64,000 nt of DNA from Parietaria judaica (Eukaryota > Streptophyta > Magnoliopsida > Rosales > Urticaceae): contig OX940865.1 of NCBI GenBank assembly GCA_954871525.1, positions 11,856,606-11,920,605 of the forward strand, given 5' to 3'. This document shows, one piece after another, positions 47,301 through 59,554 of this stretch. Below the pieces are notes generated by a model. That model worked only from the letters and a program-made list of their open reading frames with translations. It did no database searches and had not been told where the DNA came from. The position numbers and the translations under genes were made by a program. Numbering within the stretch: the first letter of the stretch is position 1; each line of letters starts with the position of its first letter.

Positions 47301-50300
47301 TATGATCTTATAAGTCTATAAAAAGTTAGATTGTACCTATTATTTCTATTACCTTGGCTTGGCCTTGGTAATTTAGTTTATTATTCTCTTAATAAAAGAA
47401 ATAAAATAACAAAAGGCATACAAGTAGCTAATAATTATCCTGGCCATGATACGTACGTAACGTATCAACATCGTAAGAAAGACGGAGCGGGCCACACCGA
47501 TGGGCCTTAGGAGTGAGCTGGTCGTTTTCATCAATTAGGCTTTATTAGGAATTTAATTTTCAGCACAAGTAATTAAGTTTCATTTAATTTTGCAAATAAT
47601 TATGTAAATTCCGTAATTTTATTATGTAGGCGTTTTGGTCCTTCATATATAATAAAGGGCAATTATCATTAATGAAATATTATCTTCCAAATCATAGTCT
47701 CGTGAGATTTGGGTTGACTGGGTTGTTTGCGATTTTATTTGTGTTATGAAAACTTTGGTACTTTTGCTGTTTTTCTGCAATTCTTGGTATTTTGCCGTCT
47801 GGCAGATCTACGAGGTTTTACGACAACACGGATCCGTATCGGACGAGACTCCAGGCACGTAACAGCCAAATTTTAAGATATGAACATAAATGACGATACT
47901 ATAATTATAAAGTAATATTAAATTCAAAACATTACCGTAATATTAAGTAAGTTCAAGAAGTTCTAATGTACAAGAAATTGTTTGTTTCTTATGTAGATAA
48001 TTGAATTCTCACGTTCCGAAAAGAAGTGTAATGCCACATACCTGATTAATATAAGGTTCCATTTGGTGTAAGAGCTCATAACCCTACAACAAGATTAAAA
48101 TAAAGATATTAGAAGAAAGACATCCAAGAGTTATGATAGGTTCCAAGCACAGTTTTTAAAACAAAATTCGGCCAACGGGAATTCGCCAATATGATGATTC
48201 CCCTATGCTTTATTACAAAGTACAATGCAAAGAAACAATAAACAATCCCAATCTGTCCATCGAGAGCAAGGTAAAGCGCTCTTCACACAACGTTAAACAA
48301 GACAAGAAAAAATACAGCACACAACTCCCTGTCGGCTCAATGCTAGGAGCCTATAGGAGATCACGAAACCCTAAGAACTCAAGCAAGGAAATACTAAATT
48401 ACCCTTTATGAAATAATTGACCGAAAGACTACTAATATCATAAATATCAGAGAAGACATAAAAGGACTAGACTTCAAAGACTAAATGACCGTCTTGCCCT
48501 TTCTCCAACGATAAGTGATTACGGGGCTATCAAATTCACAGATTTTCATTCTATACCTGTTTGAAGTAACGAAGATGAGCATCCATCATTCCACTAACAG
48601 CCTCCAGAAACTCAAACCTCTTTTTAGCTTCAATGTCGGAGAGTGCACCAACCTGTGCATGTTGATAAACAAACAACAAGAGCTTAACTTATTTTGCCAA
48701 GAAACCCTTTAGCACTCGACGATGATAGTGAAACTTGGCTTACCAGATTGAAACGAGCTTCGTCATATGAGGACCTTGCATTATGCAGTTCCTGGAATCC
48801 CTCTCTACCAAATTAGGTTTGATAATGGTTACCCATGGACACGTCTCCAATAATGATAAAAAAAAAACGTTAAACTGAGATTGAAATATGTCTCCAGTTT
48901 GTCATACCTGCCCAATAACCGAAGCAACGTCCAACCGTGTGCTCTTCTTCAGCGAGAGAAACTTCTCTCGTGCCTGTGTAAAATTAAGTAACTGAGTTTT
49001 CAAACAGCTTAATATTCATTAGTTTACATATGGATTGACACATAAAATTTAAATTACAAAGAACTGGGGTAGATTTTTATCTCCCAGCATGGTTCCAAGT
49101 CCCAGTTTAAACATCCTCCGTTTTTTTTAATCTAGTCTACTAGAGGCTACCGGGACAAAATCGGGATATCCTTGTTTCTTCGGACCCAGTTTCTATTTCC
49201 CTATATTGAGACGAGGATTGGACCCGGCTTTCAAATCCCAAAAAAGGGGACCAGGACTAAAAAAGCTAAAATTCAGGTTCCTGGTTTTAACTTCAGTACT
49301 TTTTGAATCCCTGACTCTAATATAAGAACTAAATTGACTGGACCTCTATAGTAGCTTCTATACTTTCTTGACTACTAACAAGATATTTAGAGTAGAAACT
49401 AACCTGATCATGTGTCAGTGAAGCCTTGTCAAAACGCTTTCGGGCTTCCTGCACCAGTACACCATTTGCAAAGGAATTAATTTTGTTTAGCAATGAAATA
49501 GAATAAGGGACGTGCAGTTGAAAATAATCAGTGTTGAGAAATTCAAATATATGTATCATATACCATATAACTTGGTTCTAAATATACTTCCATGGAAGTA
49601 TTTTATGGAGAAAAAAAAATAACCAATTATTTGATTCTACCATTATTCAATACGTGCTACTGCTTGTACCCTGTGATGTTTAATTTTTTATTCGAAAACC
49701 AAAATATATTCAGAGTTCATCGAAAGAACGGTATAATAAGATTGCAGCTACCATATTATACCTTAACATCGTGAAGGTAAACATTGACAAATTGCTGGAG
49801 TCTATCACTCAGCACATGATCAACCTGAGTCAGGGAGAGTCATTTGAACCGAAATTAGAAACAGTAAAAAATATCAGAAAACTTCAGACCACCTAATTTA
49901 CCTCAAAATAATAGCAAAAAAAGAAAAAAAAATTACAGGAAAATATATATAGATGTATAAATATACCTGGGATTGAAGAGTCTCCTTATACATTCCAATT
50001 TCCCTTAGAGCAATCGAAAATCTGGTCAAGACGGGTCCTGAGAAAGTAGCGTACTTGATAAGTACCGAGAAAAGTAGGCTAACATGCTGTTATTTCCAGC
50101 TTTGCATAAAAAGAGATACTCGCGAAGTAAGGAAAAAATGAACAACACTCATTTGCAAAATCAATCCACTCCAAAATTAGTATGGCTCGTTTCAAGTTTA
50201 AGCACATCACAGAGAGATGAATAGTTACCTCCCAAAGCCATGAAATCCGGGTCACTGTGAACCCCTCCAAAAGTGTCGAGTGCATCGGCAAAAGCAAGGT

Positions 50301-51194
50301 CTCCTTCCAACCCTTCTCCAAGGACTTCTCTGAAATGTGAATGAAGAAAACAAAGCAATCAATCAGACAAAGCGACTCAGTAATCTATATAACAAGTTCT
50401 TTAGAACGAAATAAGCTTCTTTTATTTATTTATTTTCCCTAAAAGATTAGGAAGATTATTAAAAATTGCATAGCTTTAATAAGTACATGTTATAATTCTT
50501 GTAGACTTACGTATACTTCCGACATCCTTTGTAGAACTTGTAACATCTTCCCCTCAACGACTCTGAATTTTCTTCCAAGCTCTGTATCTGGTACATAAAA
50601 CACAGCAACACCATTTAGTTGTAAGCACAGCAAGTAAACCGACACCACGATCGGTTGCCAATAACAAAAGAATCAATGCCCGAGCAGCTAGCTCGAAATA
50701 CCCATAAATAACCAGTCCCGTTGAGAGCATGAACGGCCTAGAATGGAGCTGTTTTGTGGCAGAGCTCAACACAGTTTCTAAATCAACCAAGAGATAATTT
50801 GTAGATATTTTTATTATTAATAACATAGGACCATTGGACAACGTTACAGACTTATATTCCGGTCTCGGGCTATGATCCCGTCACTCGTCAAAGGCCTTCG
50901 AACGGCCGAACGCCGTTTCCCTATCTTACTCTTTTGAGAACGAAAAGATATGAACAAAAACACGCTAGCCGCTGAACACCGGGACAAATGTTACGGGATG
51001 AAACGATTTAGGACGAAGATTGTCTGTGCAAATCACAAACAAATTGCAATTCATCCACGAAATTGTTTGTAAATTGATTGAATCCATTGACAAGCACGAT
51101 GCCCAACGATTCCGAAATCGATATTCAGAGATACACAAGGAAGACGAACCTGTTGGCGGAACATAGGCGAATCGTCGAGCTTTTCGAAATGCAT
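41386..51194 (-). CDS. AGD: ARF-GAP with BAR, PH and ankyrin domains (ACAP type)
   Basis: Twenty exons, in transcript order 51194-51150, 50587-50511, 50329-50229, 50037-49967, 49824-49762, 49448-49404, 48973-48908, 48791-48744, 48652-48557, 48083-48042, 47088-46870, 46764-46633, 46228-46001, 45411-45325, 45241-44924, 44855-44710, 44631-44538, 42611-42440, 42352-42154 and 41500-41386, give 787 aa. This class stimulates GTP hydrolysis by ARF GTPases during vesicle formation at the Golgi and plasma membrane. A BAR domain (residues 1 to about 220) starts [18 protein letters not shown] domain starts near 293 ([20 protein letters not shown]). The ArfGAP zinc finger is C510-X2-C513-X16-C530-X2-C533 with Arg538 in GVHRNLG. 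C-terminal ankyrin repeats end [10 protein letters not shown]. The ending and the [19 protein letters not shown] block favour AGD1/2/4 over AGD3/VAN3. Exon 15 uses a GC donor (AAG|GCAAGT). The last exon is only 115 nt, after a 653-nt intron, and easily missed. Confidence 0.92.
42804..44358. mobile_element. Pack-MULE-like element in AGD intron 17
   Basis: 1,555 bp bounded by TTTCTTTTT at 42795-42803 and 44359-44367 (9 bp, though low-complexity). The subterminal arms are inverted: 'aaatagccaaaatttggttaattttgtaaact' on the left pairs with the right arm at about 44260-44330. The AT-rich body carries a foreign-looking GC-rich block (43130-43340, with a smaller one at 43715-43795). That block has an ATG-led frame [17 protein letters not shown]... 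on the plus strand and an open frame on the minus strand. Captured gene fragments inside a MULE define Pack-MULEs. I do not recognise the source gene. Confidence 0.65.
47447..47864 (+). mobile_element. Probable solo LTR in AGD intron 10
   Basis: 418 bp from TGATACGTACG to GGCACGTAACA, with GCCA on both sides (47443-47446, 47865-47868). It has a TATA-like 'tatataataaaggg' at about 47647. Ends and layout resemble plant LTRs. The 4-bp duplication is short, so the call is tentative. Confidence 0.55.
48190..48512 (-). repeat. Dispersed repeat family, AGD intron 9 copy
   Basis: On the minus strand it reads ...gttggagaaagggcaagacggtcatttag... through ...tgcattgtactttgtaataaagcataggggaatc. The same ordered blocks occur at 51636-51740, 51778-51957 and 56274-56585 on the plus strand. 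Confidence 0.65.
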
Positions 51195-51556
51195 CTTGGG
51201 AAACATTCGAACCAGGAGATACCTTCGTCTTCGTTTCCTCTTGTCTGCAGAGAGAAAGAGAGATGAAGAAGAGAAGATCTGGGGATAGTGGATGGCGAGC
51301 GAAATTGAAGGAAATTTTTGGTCAAAAACAGAAAAGAAAAGAATCGAAATGAACGGTCAGCTCACGCGTCGCCCATTTTCGACCCTTTTTCGGAGACATT
51401 TTCTCGAGACCTCCATAGCCATTCCTTCCTCACTCTCGAGTTCTTCTCACCAATTCGCGCTCTTCTCCGACCGGGTTAGGGTTTCATAACGTTTCTGCTC
51501 AATCTGACGTGCCCTACAAGTAACAGAAATAACGGTATACACGTGTCACTCCAGAG

Positions 51557-51558
<2 letters not shown>

Positions 51559-51598
<40 letters not shown>
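51559..51598 (+). repeat. (AT)n microsatellite
   Basis: About twenty AT units between the AGD promoter and the dispersed repeats. Likely length-variable. Confidence 0.88.
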
Positions 51599-51600
<2 letters not shown>

Positions 51601-51635
51601 TGGTTCTGGTAATCGGATTTTGAAAGGTAAACTCT

Positions 51636-51957
51636 GATCGTCGATTGAAAGGGCAGCACGGTCATTTAATTCTACATGCATAAGAATTATCTTGTGTTGT
51701 ATAGCTTAAGGAACGCGTTTGACTTTATTCTCAGAAGAAAAAAATCCAAATTATCTTGGTTCTCGTAATCGCATCAACTGATCGGAGAAAGGGCAACACG
51801 GTCATTTAATCATACATTTATAAGAACCGTTTACGTTCTTTCTTGTGTTGTCTTGCTTAGCGTCCGTAGGAAAGCGCTCGACTTTGTTCTTGAAAGAAAG
51901 ATCTAAATTGTTTATAATTACCATTTGCATTGTCGTAAAGAAAAGGAAATTCTATTG
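51636..51957 (+). repeat. Dispersed repeat family, two partial copies
   Basis: 51636-51740 and 51778-51957 both start 'aaagggca(g/a)cacggtcattta' and continue to 'cttgtgttgt...gcttaag/gcttagcg'. The second copy continues to 'gcattgtcgtaaagaaaaggaaattc', as in the 48190 and 56274 copies. Confidence 0.65.
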
Positions 51958-52130
51958 CTTTAGTTGATTCCCGTCCCGTGACTACGATTTTTCCCGAGAA
52001 AATACTTATTCCAAGTTCGAGGACCAACGGCTAGTTCATTCTGACAAAGCGACGAGCTTCACTTCTTGAGCAGCCATGGATGCTTGACACTATTTGAAAA
52101 ACTAAAGCGAAGCTCAACTCGCTCAGATGA

Positions 52131-55100
52131 TTAAGAATAGAAGTCTACGGTGAATGTCCGGATTTCCATCGGCGAAAGCTCCACAACGAGCCTTGTTGGA
52201 TCGACCGGCCCTCCACGAGAAAACTCCGGTTCTTCCGAAGAGCCTTCGACTTTCCAGACGAGCCTCTTCTTCTCCATTTCTTCTCTTACTTGATTAGCAC
52301 TCAAACTAGTCTCAGTTACTCTCTTTACCTGCATTTCCATCAACTCTCTACATTACAACTGCCGACAAATAACGGTAATGATAACTCGAACCGTCTTTCA
52401 TTCATACCTTCTTATTGGAGAATACTTTCTTCAACTCTACGCTTGCCATCACCGAGAGATCTTTATCCTCTCCGATCTTCAACTCGAAATATAATCAGTT
52501 CAGATCACACCGCACGGAGATATAATCAGTAAAATTCCGAAGTGAGTCAATCGAAATCGTACCTCGTATAAATGAGCCAAGCGAAGGAGGACTTGTCCGC
52601 CTTGCAGTTCCTGAAGAATTTGGTACAAAAACAAATAACATTCTGTTAGAATAGCTACGAGCAATGGAACGATAAATTGACACATAAATTTATACGATAG
52701 AGTACGAAATAAATGACGGCTAGGTATAGTTAACGCTGAAACATCCGACAAAAAGTAAGCCGCACCATGAAGCTATAAACGGGCCGGGCAAAGAAAAACA
52801 GATTTGTGTCATAAATTCTAACACATTGAAATCAGAGCGGGGTTATATGAACCTGAAGGGTTATGATTGCGACGTTATCGGGCAATGTGTAGGAAGGATC
52901 CATGGCAGAGAAGGTTGGCTTGTGAGAACTCATCCAATTTTTTCCATCCTGCAAAATGATTACACAATCAATATACTAGCCTCGCTATATGCGACTCAAT
53001 CTACACAAGTTCTCAATCATAATAACCTCTTACCTGTTCCGCAAAGGCTAAAAGGAACGGAGAATATAATTCTTGACCGAAAGACCGACGCCATCTAGCA
53101 CCTTCCCCCAAAGGATCGATTCGGAGATAGTACTTTCCGACAATCTGCAAGCACATGTCATTTGTAGTTGAGGTATTTCACGTGTAGTTTAGAGCACAAA
53201 GAAGCGCGTGAGAAAAAGGGTTGTAACACTGAAACTCTAATCGATTATATACACGATTTGCACGTGGTAAGAAGGCGTACCTCTCACACTTAAAGCGAAG
53301 AGCTACAGTTCTCTATGTCACTATTTATCTTCGCTTTGTTTTTATTTCCTTTTTTGATTTGGCATTACGACTTAATACCGACAGTGTATTGGAAAAAAAA
53401 TCTCATATGATTTGTTAGCTTAGGCTCTCTTACCGTTAGGCCCTCGCATTTATTGCCGCTGCAAGTTGTTTCGTTTAATGCCTCCGCAACTCCTCGACTA
53501 TCGTCGTATAGTAATCTCCTGTAAAGAGTAGTGAATTATGAGAGGAGCCAAACGCGTATCAAACAAAAGTTCCATGAACAAATGAACTCCCGGTAATTCT
53601 ATTGCAGAAGAGAAACTGAAAAAAAAACGTAGTGACCGTTCATTCGAATCCAAACGCTCCTAATAGACGCGGAAGATAATACGCCAAAAATAACATGCCA
53701 TCTCCATTTGGGAAATAACAAACCTGTGAAGCATAATTTCCAATTGCCCATCTATAATGCTAGAACCTCCAACTGCTCTATCGACCAACACCGAGAACTC
53801 GCTGCTCTCGTCCTTCAGATACATTCCAAGATTAATCTGAAACAAAAAAAAGATTTCCCCTTTAAGAAAACGACTGAAGTTTCATTCGGAAAGTCATCTA
53901 ATGATCAAGAAAAAATGGTAATAACTGTTATCTATAACGTACCGGGTAATAGTTTCCGGCCACGGGTTGATTCACTTCCAGTTTCCAATCTTTTCTGTAA
54001 TCTCGAATCTAAAAAAGAACACTTTCTTATCAGAAAACCTACACGGACGACACAAGGTCGACGACTAGGCCAAAAATAGATTAACAAGGTGAAGAAAACA
54101 TGAAATAATCGGCATTCAAATATACCCTTTCGATGAAATCACGCCCGTTAGAATCTGTAAAGAATTGTTTATTGCTGTTCAGGCTGCTGGTAATTTTAGT
54201 TACAACTTCTTTTCCGATATCATCATCGATTGGTATCGGACCGATCTGAAATCACAAAATTTGGAGTTAGATACGCTTCTTTTTATATACTTACGCGCTT
54301 ATAAACTATGGAAATACAAGCTATGCATAGCAAGGTAAGCTTACATTGAACTCAAATTCAGCATGCTCTTTTCCCTTGTACACTCTAGTAACCTGCTCAA
54401 GCAATATCATAGCCTAGCTATGTCAGTAAACATCGATGGACAAGTTTTTATGCTAAGAAAAACCGATAATCGTTATTCGATACGTGCATTTTCATGGCCG
54501 ATAATCATTTTCATGGCTGCTTAAGAGATCTTAAGCTACTAAAAGAGGTAGTCAATAATCATTTGCTAAGCTTAATCTCTCTCAACAAGGGGAGATTGGA
54601 CTTAGTGAAGATCTAGCGATGCTCCCGTTTCGAGAACTAGTTTTGGGTCGTAACAGATATGTGGCAAAACAAAAAGTTCAAAAATTCATGAGACGAGAAT
54701 AACCACCTGATATATCCACGAATTGATACGCTGATGTACTTCATCCATCACCGGACCCCGAAGAACAGTAAGAGCACCCTGAGATAAGTAGTGGATTTTC
54801 AATTTTTGAGGTAATTACCTCTTGAATATGATATTTTCAGAAGCTTAAATATACCTGCCCTTCTGGTTTAATGGGATACGTAAGATTCGGACGGAAGATA
54901 TATGCTCCCGACGCCTTCAAATGAACCGGAAAATATTTTGGTCACTCTTTTATGATAGATGATCACACTATACGAAATGCTTGAACCAAAAACGGTGATA
55001 GCTGATGACAAGTATGTACTTCTAGAGAGAAAGATACCTGCAGTGAAGGCAAAAGACTTCCATTGTCACCGGAGTAATAGCTGAACGACTGATCTACCAT

Positions 55101-58100
55101 CTCGTCAACCTTCAATTGAGACGTTAAATGAAGCTGACGCCGCTTACGCTGATATAAGCATGAGAAGGAGAGGCGGAAAAAAATAGCATACCGAACTTCT
55201 GCCATTCACGTATTTTGTGAGTTTTCCATCTTTCCCCGAGTATATCAGCTTCAAGTTTCCCTGTCCCACTTCTATAGTATGATCTTGGTTCTCATTCAAT
55301 GTTTGTTTCTCCGAGACCCCCGCTGCAAACATGGAGTGAAAAAGCTCGAATCCAACTTCCGAGTATATGAACTACTAACATGTTCAAAGCAGGAGTTATG
55401 AAGAAAGATTAGAACAAACCCGTGCGTTTAGCAGTGGAGAGGATGTAAGTGGTGAATCCAAGAGGCGGTACGGTGGCGGAAAATGCAAGCCAATACTTAG
55501 GGGTCACCTTCGGCGATATCCCCAAGTACGCCTTTACATGGAAGTTTCTTATGCCCACTGAAGCGTTGACCAGCGGTAAAACCTGTGACTCGATCTCTTT
55601 CCCTCTGACATCACGAACGACAACATTCGAATCCACGATCTGCACGTAAGATGTCATGTCTTTACGAAGCAAAAAGGTGAAAGTGAGGAAGAGGTTATGG
55701 CCCGATATTTCTCTTAGTTTGATGAAAAAACCTATGTATAAAAGTAGATAACTCACTGGAATCTTGATAACATCATTTCTTCTCCATCCCAAGGGGTTAT
55801 AAACAACAATAAACTACATAAGAAACAAAGAAAGAACAAAAGAAATTATTAAAAACATGTTCTCACTCAAATCATCGGATATAATGTTAACATGGTCGAG
55901 TCTTACGAGGCTCTTTCCTTTCGTCAGGTCAACTTCTGAAGCAGGACAGTAGCTTATATTCAAAAGTGGACACTAAAAACACACACACAAAAAACATAGT
56001 CACATAATCAAAGTAAGAAGCTTGCTTGCAAAGCAAGAAAACTAAATAGAGGTAAAACGAGCAGGAACATAGACAGATTTAAATTGCCTGTTTAAATTTA
56101 ATAGAAGAGCTCTTGCAACCAGCTTTCGATGCTGAGCTTGACAAGCACGCGAGAGAATCCGCAACGACTTTCTCAGCCTGAAGAGCCAGAAAAATCAAAA
56201 CGGATAAGCATGTCATATCGAAAACTAAACCCGAACTACACAATACTTTCTGAAAGACTCTTGATCACTTGCCGTCGGTACAAAGGCAAGACGGTCATTT
56301 AGTCTCGTGAGTTTAGAGTCCTTTTATGTCTATTCTTTTATTTATGTCATTACGGTTTTTTTATTCAATTATGGCATCAAATGTGTTTTAGTCATTTACT
56401 AGTTTGGTCATTAAGGTTTCGTCTCCCTAGACGGCCCACAATGTGGCTGTCAAAAGGTTTTATGTTTTGTCATGTCTTGCTTAGCATCGTTTGGAGAGCG
56501 TTCGACCTTATTATCTAAGGAAAGGTCGGGATTTTTCTTATTATCTCTTTGCATCGTAATAAAGACAAGGGGATTCATAGTTTGTGAGTGATTACGTGTT
56601 TGGATCCTATGATGTTCCATCAAGGAATTACTCACTTCATTATAACCAATCGCAAGTCGCATTGCATAGTCATCTTGCACGTGCTGCTTTGAAGTGCCGC
56701 TAACCGCGTCGTGATGCTGAGCGAGTGCTAAAGCATCAGCCAACGAATCCGTTTTAGGCCCCAATACACTCCTTCCACCAAAAAACTCGAGTTGCCTGGC
56801 AGCCTGCAAATTTAATGTTTAAAATCAGAATGAACATCACAACCTTAAAAAAATCATCAATTCAAGAGTGATAGGTTGAAAGAACAATACTAAATAATAG
56901 CCACTGGTCGCTCTAACGTAGCCTTTGAGAGCCGCCCTGCTCGTGAAGTATCCAGTCCAGTAAGCATTTACACGATCGGCGTATCTGATAAGATCACGTG
57001 ATAAGGAACAATGATGATCAACAAGAAAAAGAAAATATTTGCATAAGCCTTGAGGGTATTCAACTTACGGAAAGTAGTCCTCTTTCTTGATTGGCCAGGC
57101 TTGGTTTGCAGCGTATTTGGCATCGGTATATATCGACGGGGTTGAGTACAACGCATTCACCCGCCCATCCTGCGAGAAACCAAACACGAAAGATTCCTAA
57201 AAAAGAACCGTGAGATTTAAAATTGACAAGAAGAGTTTGAAGTTTAAACTAACTTGGTTGACATAATGAATGAACTTGTCCATCTGCCGATACCACGAAT
57301 GCGCATATTGGTACTTGAAATCCGTTCCCATCGTAAACATCACATGATTTGTCCTAGTGATATTGGCCTGAAAAAAAAGATTTACTTGATTTTCGAACCA
57401 ATCAAAATATCATGATCCGCACGTATTACCTGTTTTTGCGCTGCAGCCACAAACTCGTCAACACGCCGCGGCACGTTGTAATCAAACAGATTGGTGTTAT
57501 CCTTCAAGAATTAAATATAATAAGATTAGAAAGCAAAGAAGTGAATAAAAATGCTTATAAAGCCTCAACAGCCTGCATTTATTCTTTCCCTTTGACCAAC
57601 CTGAACAACAGGCGAGTCCATTCCGTCGTTAACTTCGTAGTAAAAATTGGCAGGAGGCTCGTAATGCTCGGGAAAAGCTCCAGAAAAAATCTAATGAGTA
57701 TTACGACACGCAAGAGCACGGTCCACAAAATGTCAAAAGAATGAAACAATGTTGCGCGCAAAAAATGTAAATAATATATCTACATTTCAAATAGCTTTCA
57801 CAGCGATTTCACCTGCGAAGATGAAGCGAGACTCTTCGAACCCTGCCACACGACCTCGAGGCTTTTTTCATCTTTCCGTTTTTCTCTATCTTGGTAGTCT
57901 ATTCTTGCAAAGAAAACGGAATCAAATCCAACCTGAGTCAAACAAAAAGATAACTGCTAAGAAATATGTTTCAAGATGTGCTGTATTTAGAAAAATAATG
58001 GGAGTTTGTTAAATAACATGTTATTATTACTACAAGTAACTAACTCTTAACAGTACATGAATACTGCCATGTACTTTGTATATTATACTTTTGATATTGA

Positions 58101-59278
58101 AAAGAGCCGATAACAAATCGTAACGTAACGTATAACACAAGCAAGAAAACATAAGCTAATCGATAATCACCATGAAGATGATTACTGGAAACTTTATCGC
58201 ATCAACGAAAATAACAAAAGATTGTTCCTTCGAGAACACGGTCAAAGCTCTCCCAAAAGATGTCTTGAGTCAAACCGAAGAAATAAACGCATAAAACAGA
58301 ACAAGACCCTAGTTGCCACTAAATAGCAGAGATCAGACTTCCTAATCTTTCCCTTACTGCTACTTATTAATAATCATCTAGACATACATAGAAGTTTTAT
58401 TTAATTTCTAACAATTAAAGGTGTAAGGGTATTTTGGTCCATCATCAAAACAAACCTCAGCTCCTAAAAGGTAAGCCTGCACTGCAGAGTGTCCAAATGG
58501 GTCAATCTGCCAACCAATCCTTGGCGTGACGTTGAACTGTGCTTCGATGAAACGGTGGCCGAGACTCGTCTGATCGATCATATCGATGTAATGCGTTGCA
58601 GCCTCGTCGTGCATGCACATACCTCCGTTTCTGCGTCCGAGAAAAAAGTTCAAAATCCGGACCCAAACGGGAAAGTGTACTAAAAGATTTTCCAAACCAA
58701 ATTCGCGAAGAGGAGCTTGCCCCAGATAGAATCTCATGACAACGCTTCTGTTACGTTTTAGCGAAGTAGAAACCTTAACACGCACTCGGGTGACAGACCG
58801 AGCTATGTTTATTTTCAAATTTATTATTTCAGCAATTAAAGTTCAATTGTAGCATTTCAAAAAACCCGGTTGTCACTGACCATCTAAACGTAAAATAAGC
58901 TTTTCTCATCAAAGAATCTTTCGAGTGGTTTTCGTGAGAGATTAGGCTTCTCATTCGTTTTCACGGGATCTCAATCACGGAAGTTTATAATAAGTAAGTA
59001 CACGAGCTCGAGTTGGCCATTGCTAACAAGGTGCTTCGCTGCAGCTTGAACCTCTTCACTCTGCTCATCCCACCACCGTTGGAAAAACGCCTGCATCATC
59101 ACATACCAGATCTCTAGTCCATTCTTATTTTCATGGAAATATAAAATGAAAAAATAAAAAACTATATCAGCTTGCCTGCTCGACGTAAATGAACTTGCGA
59201 TTCTTGTCAGCCAACAGCGCCGGAATCAGGGAGTCCAGCACGTTTTGAACGCAAGCTCCCTGTCACTAATCACTGTTA

Positions 59279-59335
<57 letters not shown>

Positions 59336-59554
59336 GAGGACCTGAATGGAGTTGTTGGTGCCAAGATAGTACTGATCGACGGTCTTCAACCAGCCGACAT
59401 CGTCGTGGGTGTGAGGGACCAAGTGAACGTTGATCTTGCCGCTCACGAGGCCTGCGGTGGTGTTGTACTTGATGTACTTTGACTCCACAACCCACCATGA
59501 CAGCGCCACGGCCAGTAACGCCGTCAACCGCCAACGTCCGACTCCGACCGCCAT
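52131..59554 (-). CDS. Alpha-mannosidase, glycoside hydrolase family 38 (lysosomal/vacuolar type)
   Basis: Twenty-nine exons encode 1,015 aa. From the start: 59554-59342, 59259-59176, 59090-59002, 58630-58456, 57932-57813, 57690-57601, 57501-57430, 57367-57254, 57169-57069, 56984-56891, 56803-56636, 56177-56088, 55972-55907, 55813-55757, 55639-55420, 55322-55192, 55109-55038, 54914-54855, 54778-54707, 54392-54345, 54245-54126, 54008-53943, 53836-53724, 53518-53434, 53144-53034, 52948-52853, 52610-52563, 52482-52408 and 52328-52131. The enzyme trims alpha-mannose from glycoproteins in the vacuole or apoplast, matching Arabidopsis At3g26720. A signal peptide ([20 protein letters not shown]) precedes PHTHDDVGW with zinc ligands His50 and Asp52. 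DPFGHS supplies nucleophile Asp172. [10 protein letters not shown] supplies the last zinc-binding His. Two introns (2 and 12) have GC donors. All exon junctions keep frame. Confidence 0.93.
54535..54655 (+). repeat. LTR 3'-end fragment in mannosidase intron
   Basis: The stretch 'aatctctctcaacaaggggagattggacttagtgaag...cgagaac...gtcgtaaca' resembles the last ~120 bases of LTR 3 at 16424-16739. It lacks a start, PBS or body, so it is an old truncated relative. Confidence 0.4.
56274..56585 (+). repeat. Dispersed repeat family, mannosidase intron 11 copy
   Basis: It shares 'aaggcaagacggtcatttagtct', 'gagtccttttatgtct', 'tgtcttgcttagc...gagcgttcgacctt' and 'tttgcatcgtaataaagacaagggg' in order with the minus-strand copy at 48190-48512. 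Confidence 0.7.
59279..59331 (+). repeat. (AC)n(AT)n compound microsatellite in mannosidase intron 1
   Basis: About thirteen AC units run directly into about thirteen AT units. The tract nearly fills the short 82-nt first intron, so length changes could affect splicing. Confidence 0.9.

Larger units (their letters stand above)
51195..52130. other. Intergenic DNA between AGD and alpha-mannosidase
   Basis: It contains the AGD promoter and leader (near 51195-51500), an (AT)n run, two partial copies of the dispersed repeat (51636-51740, 51778-51957) and the 3' UTR side of the mannosidase gene. Confidence 0.55.
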
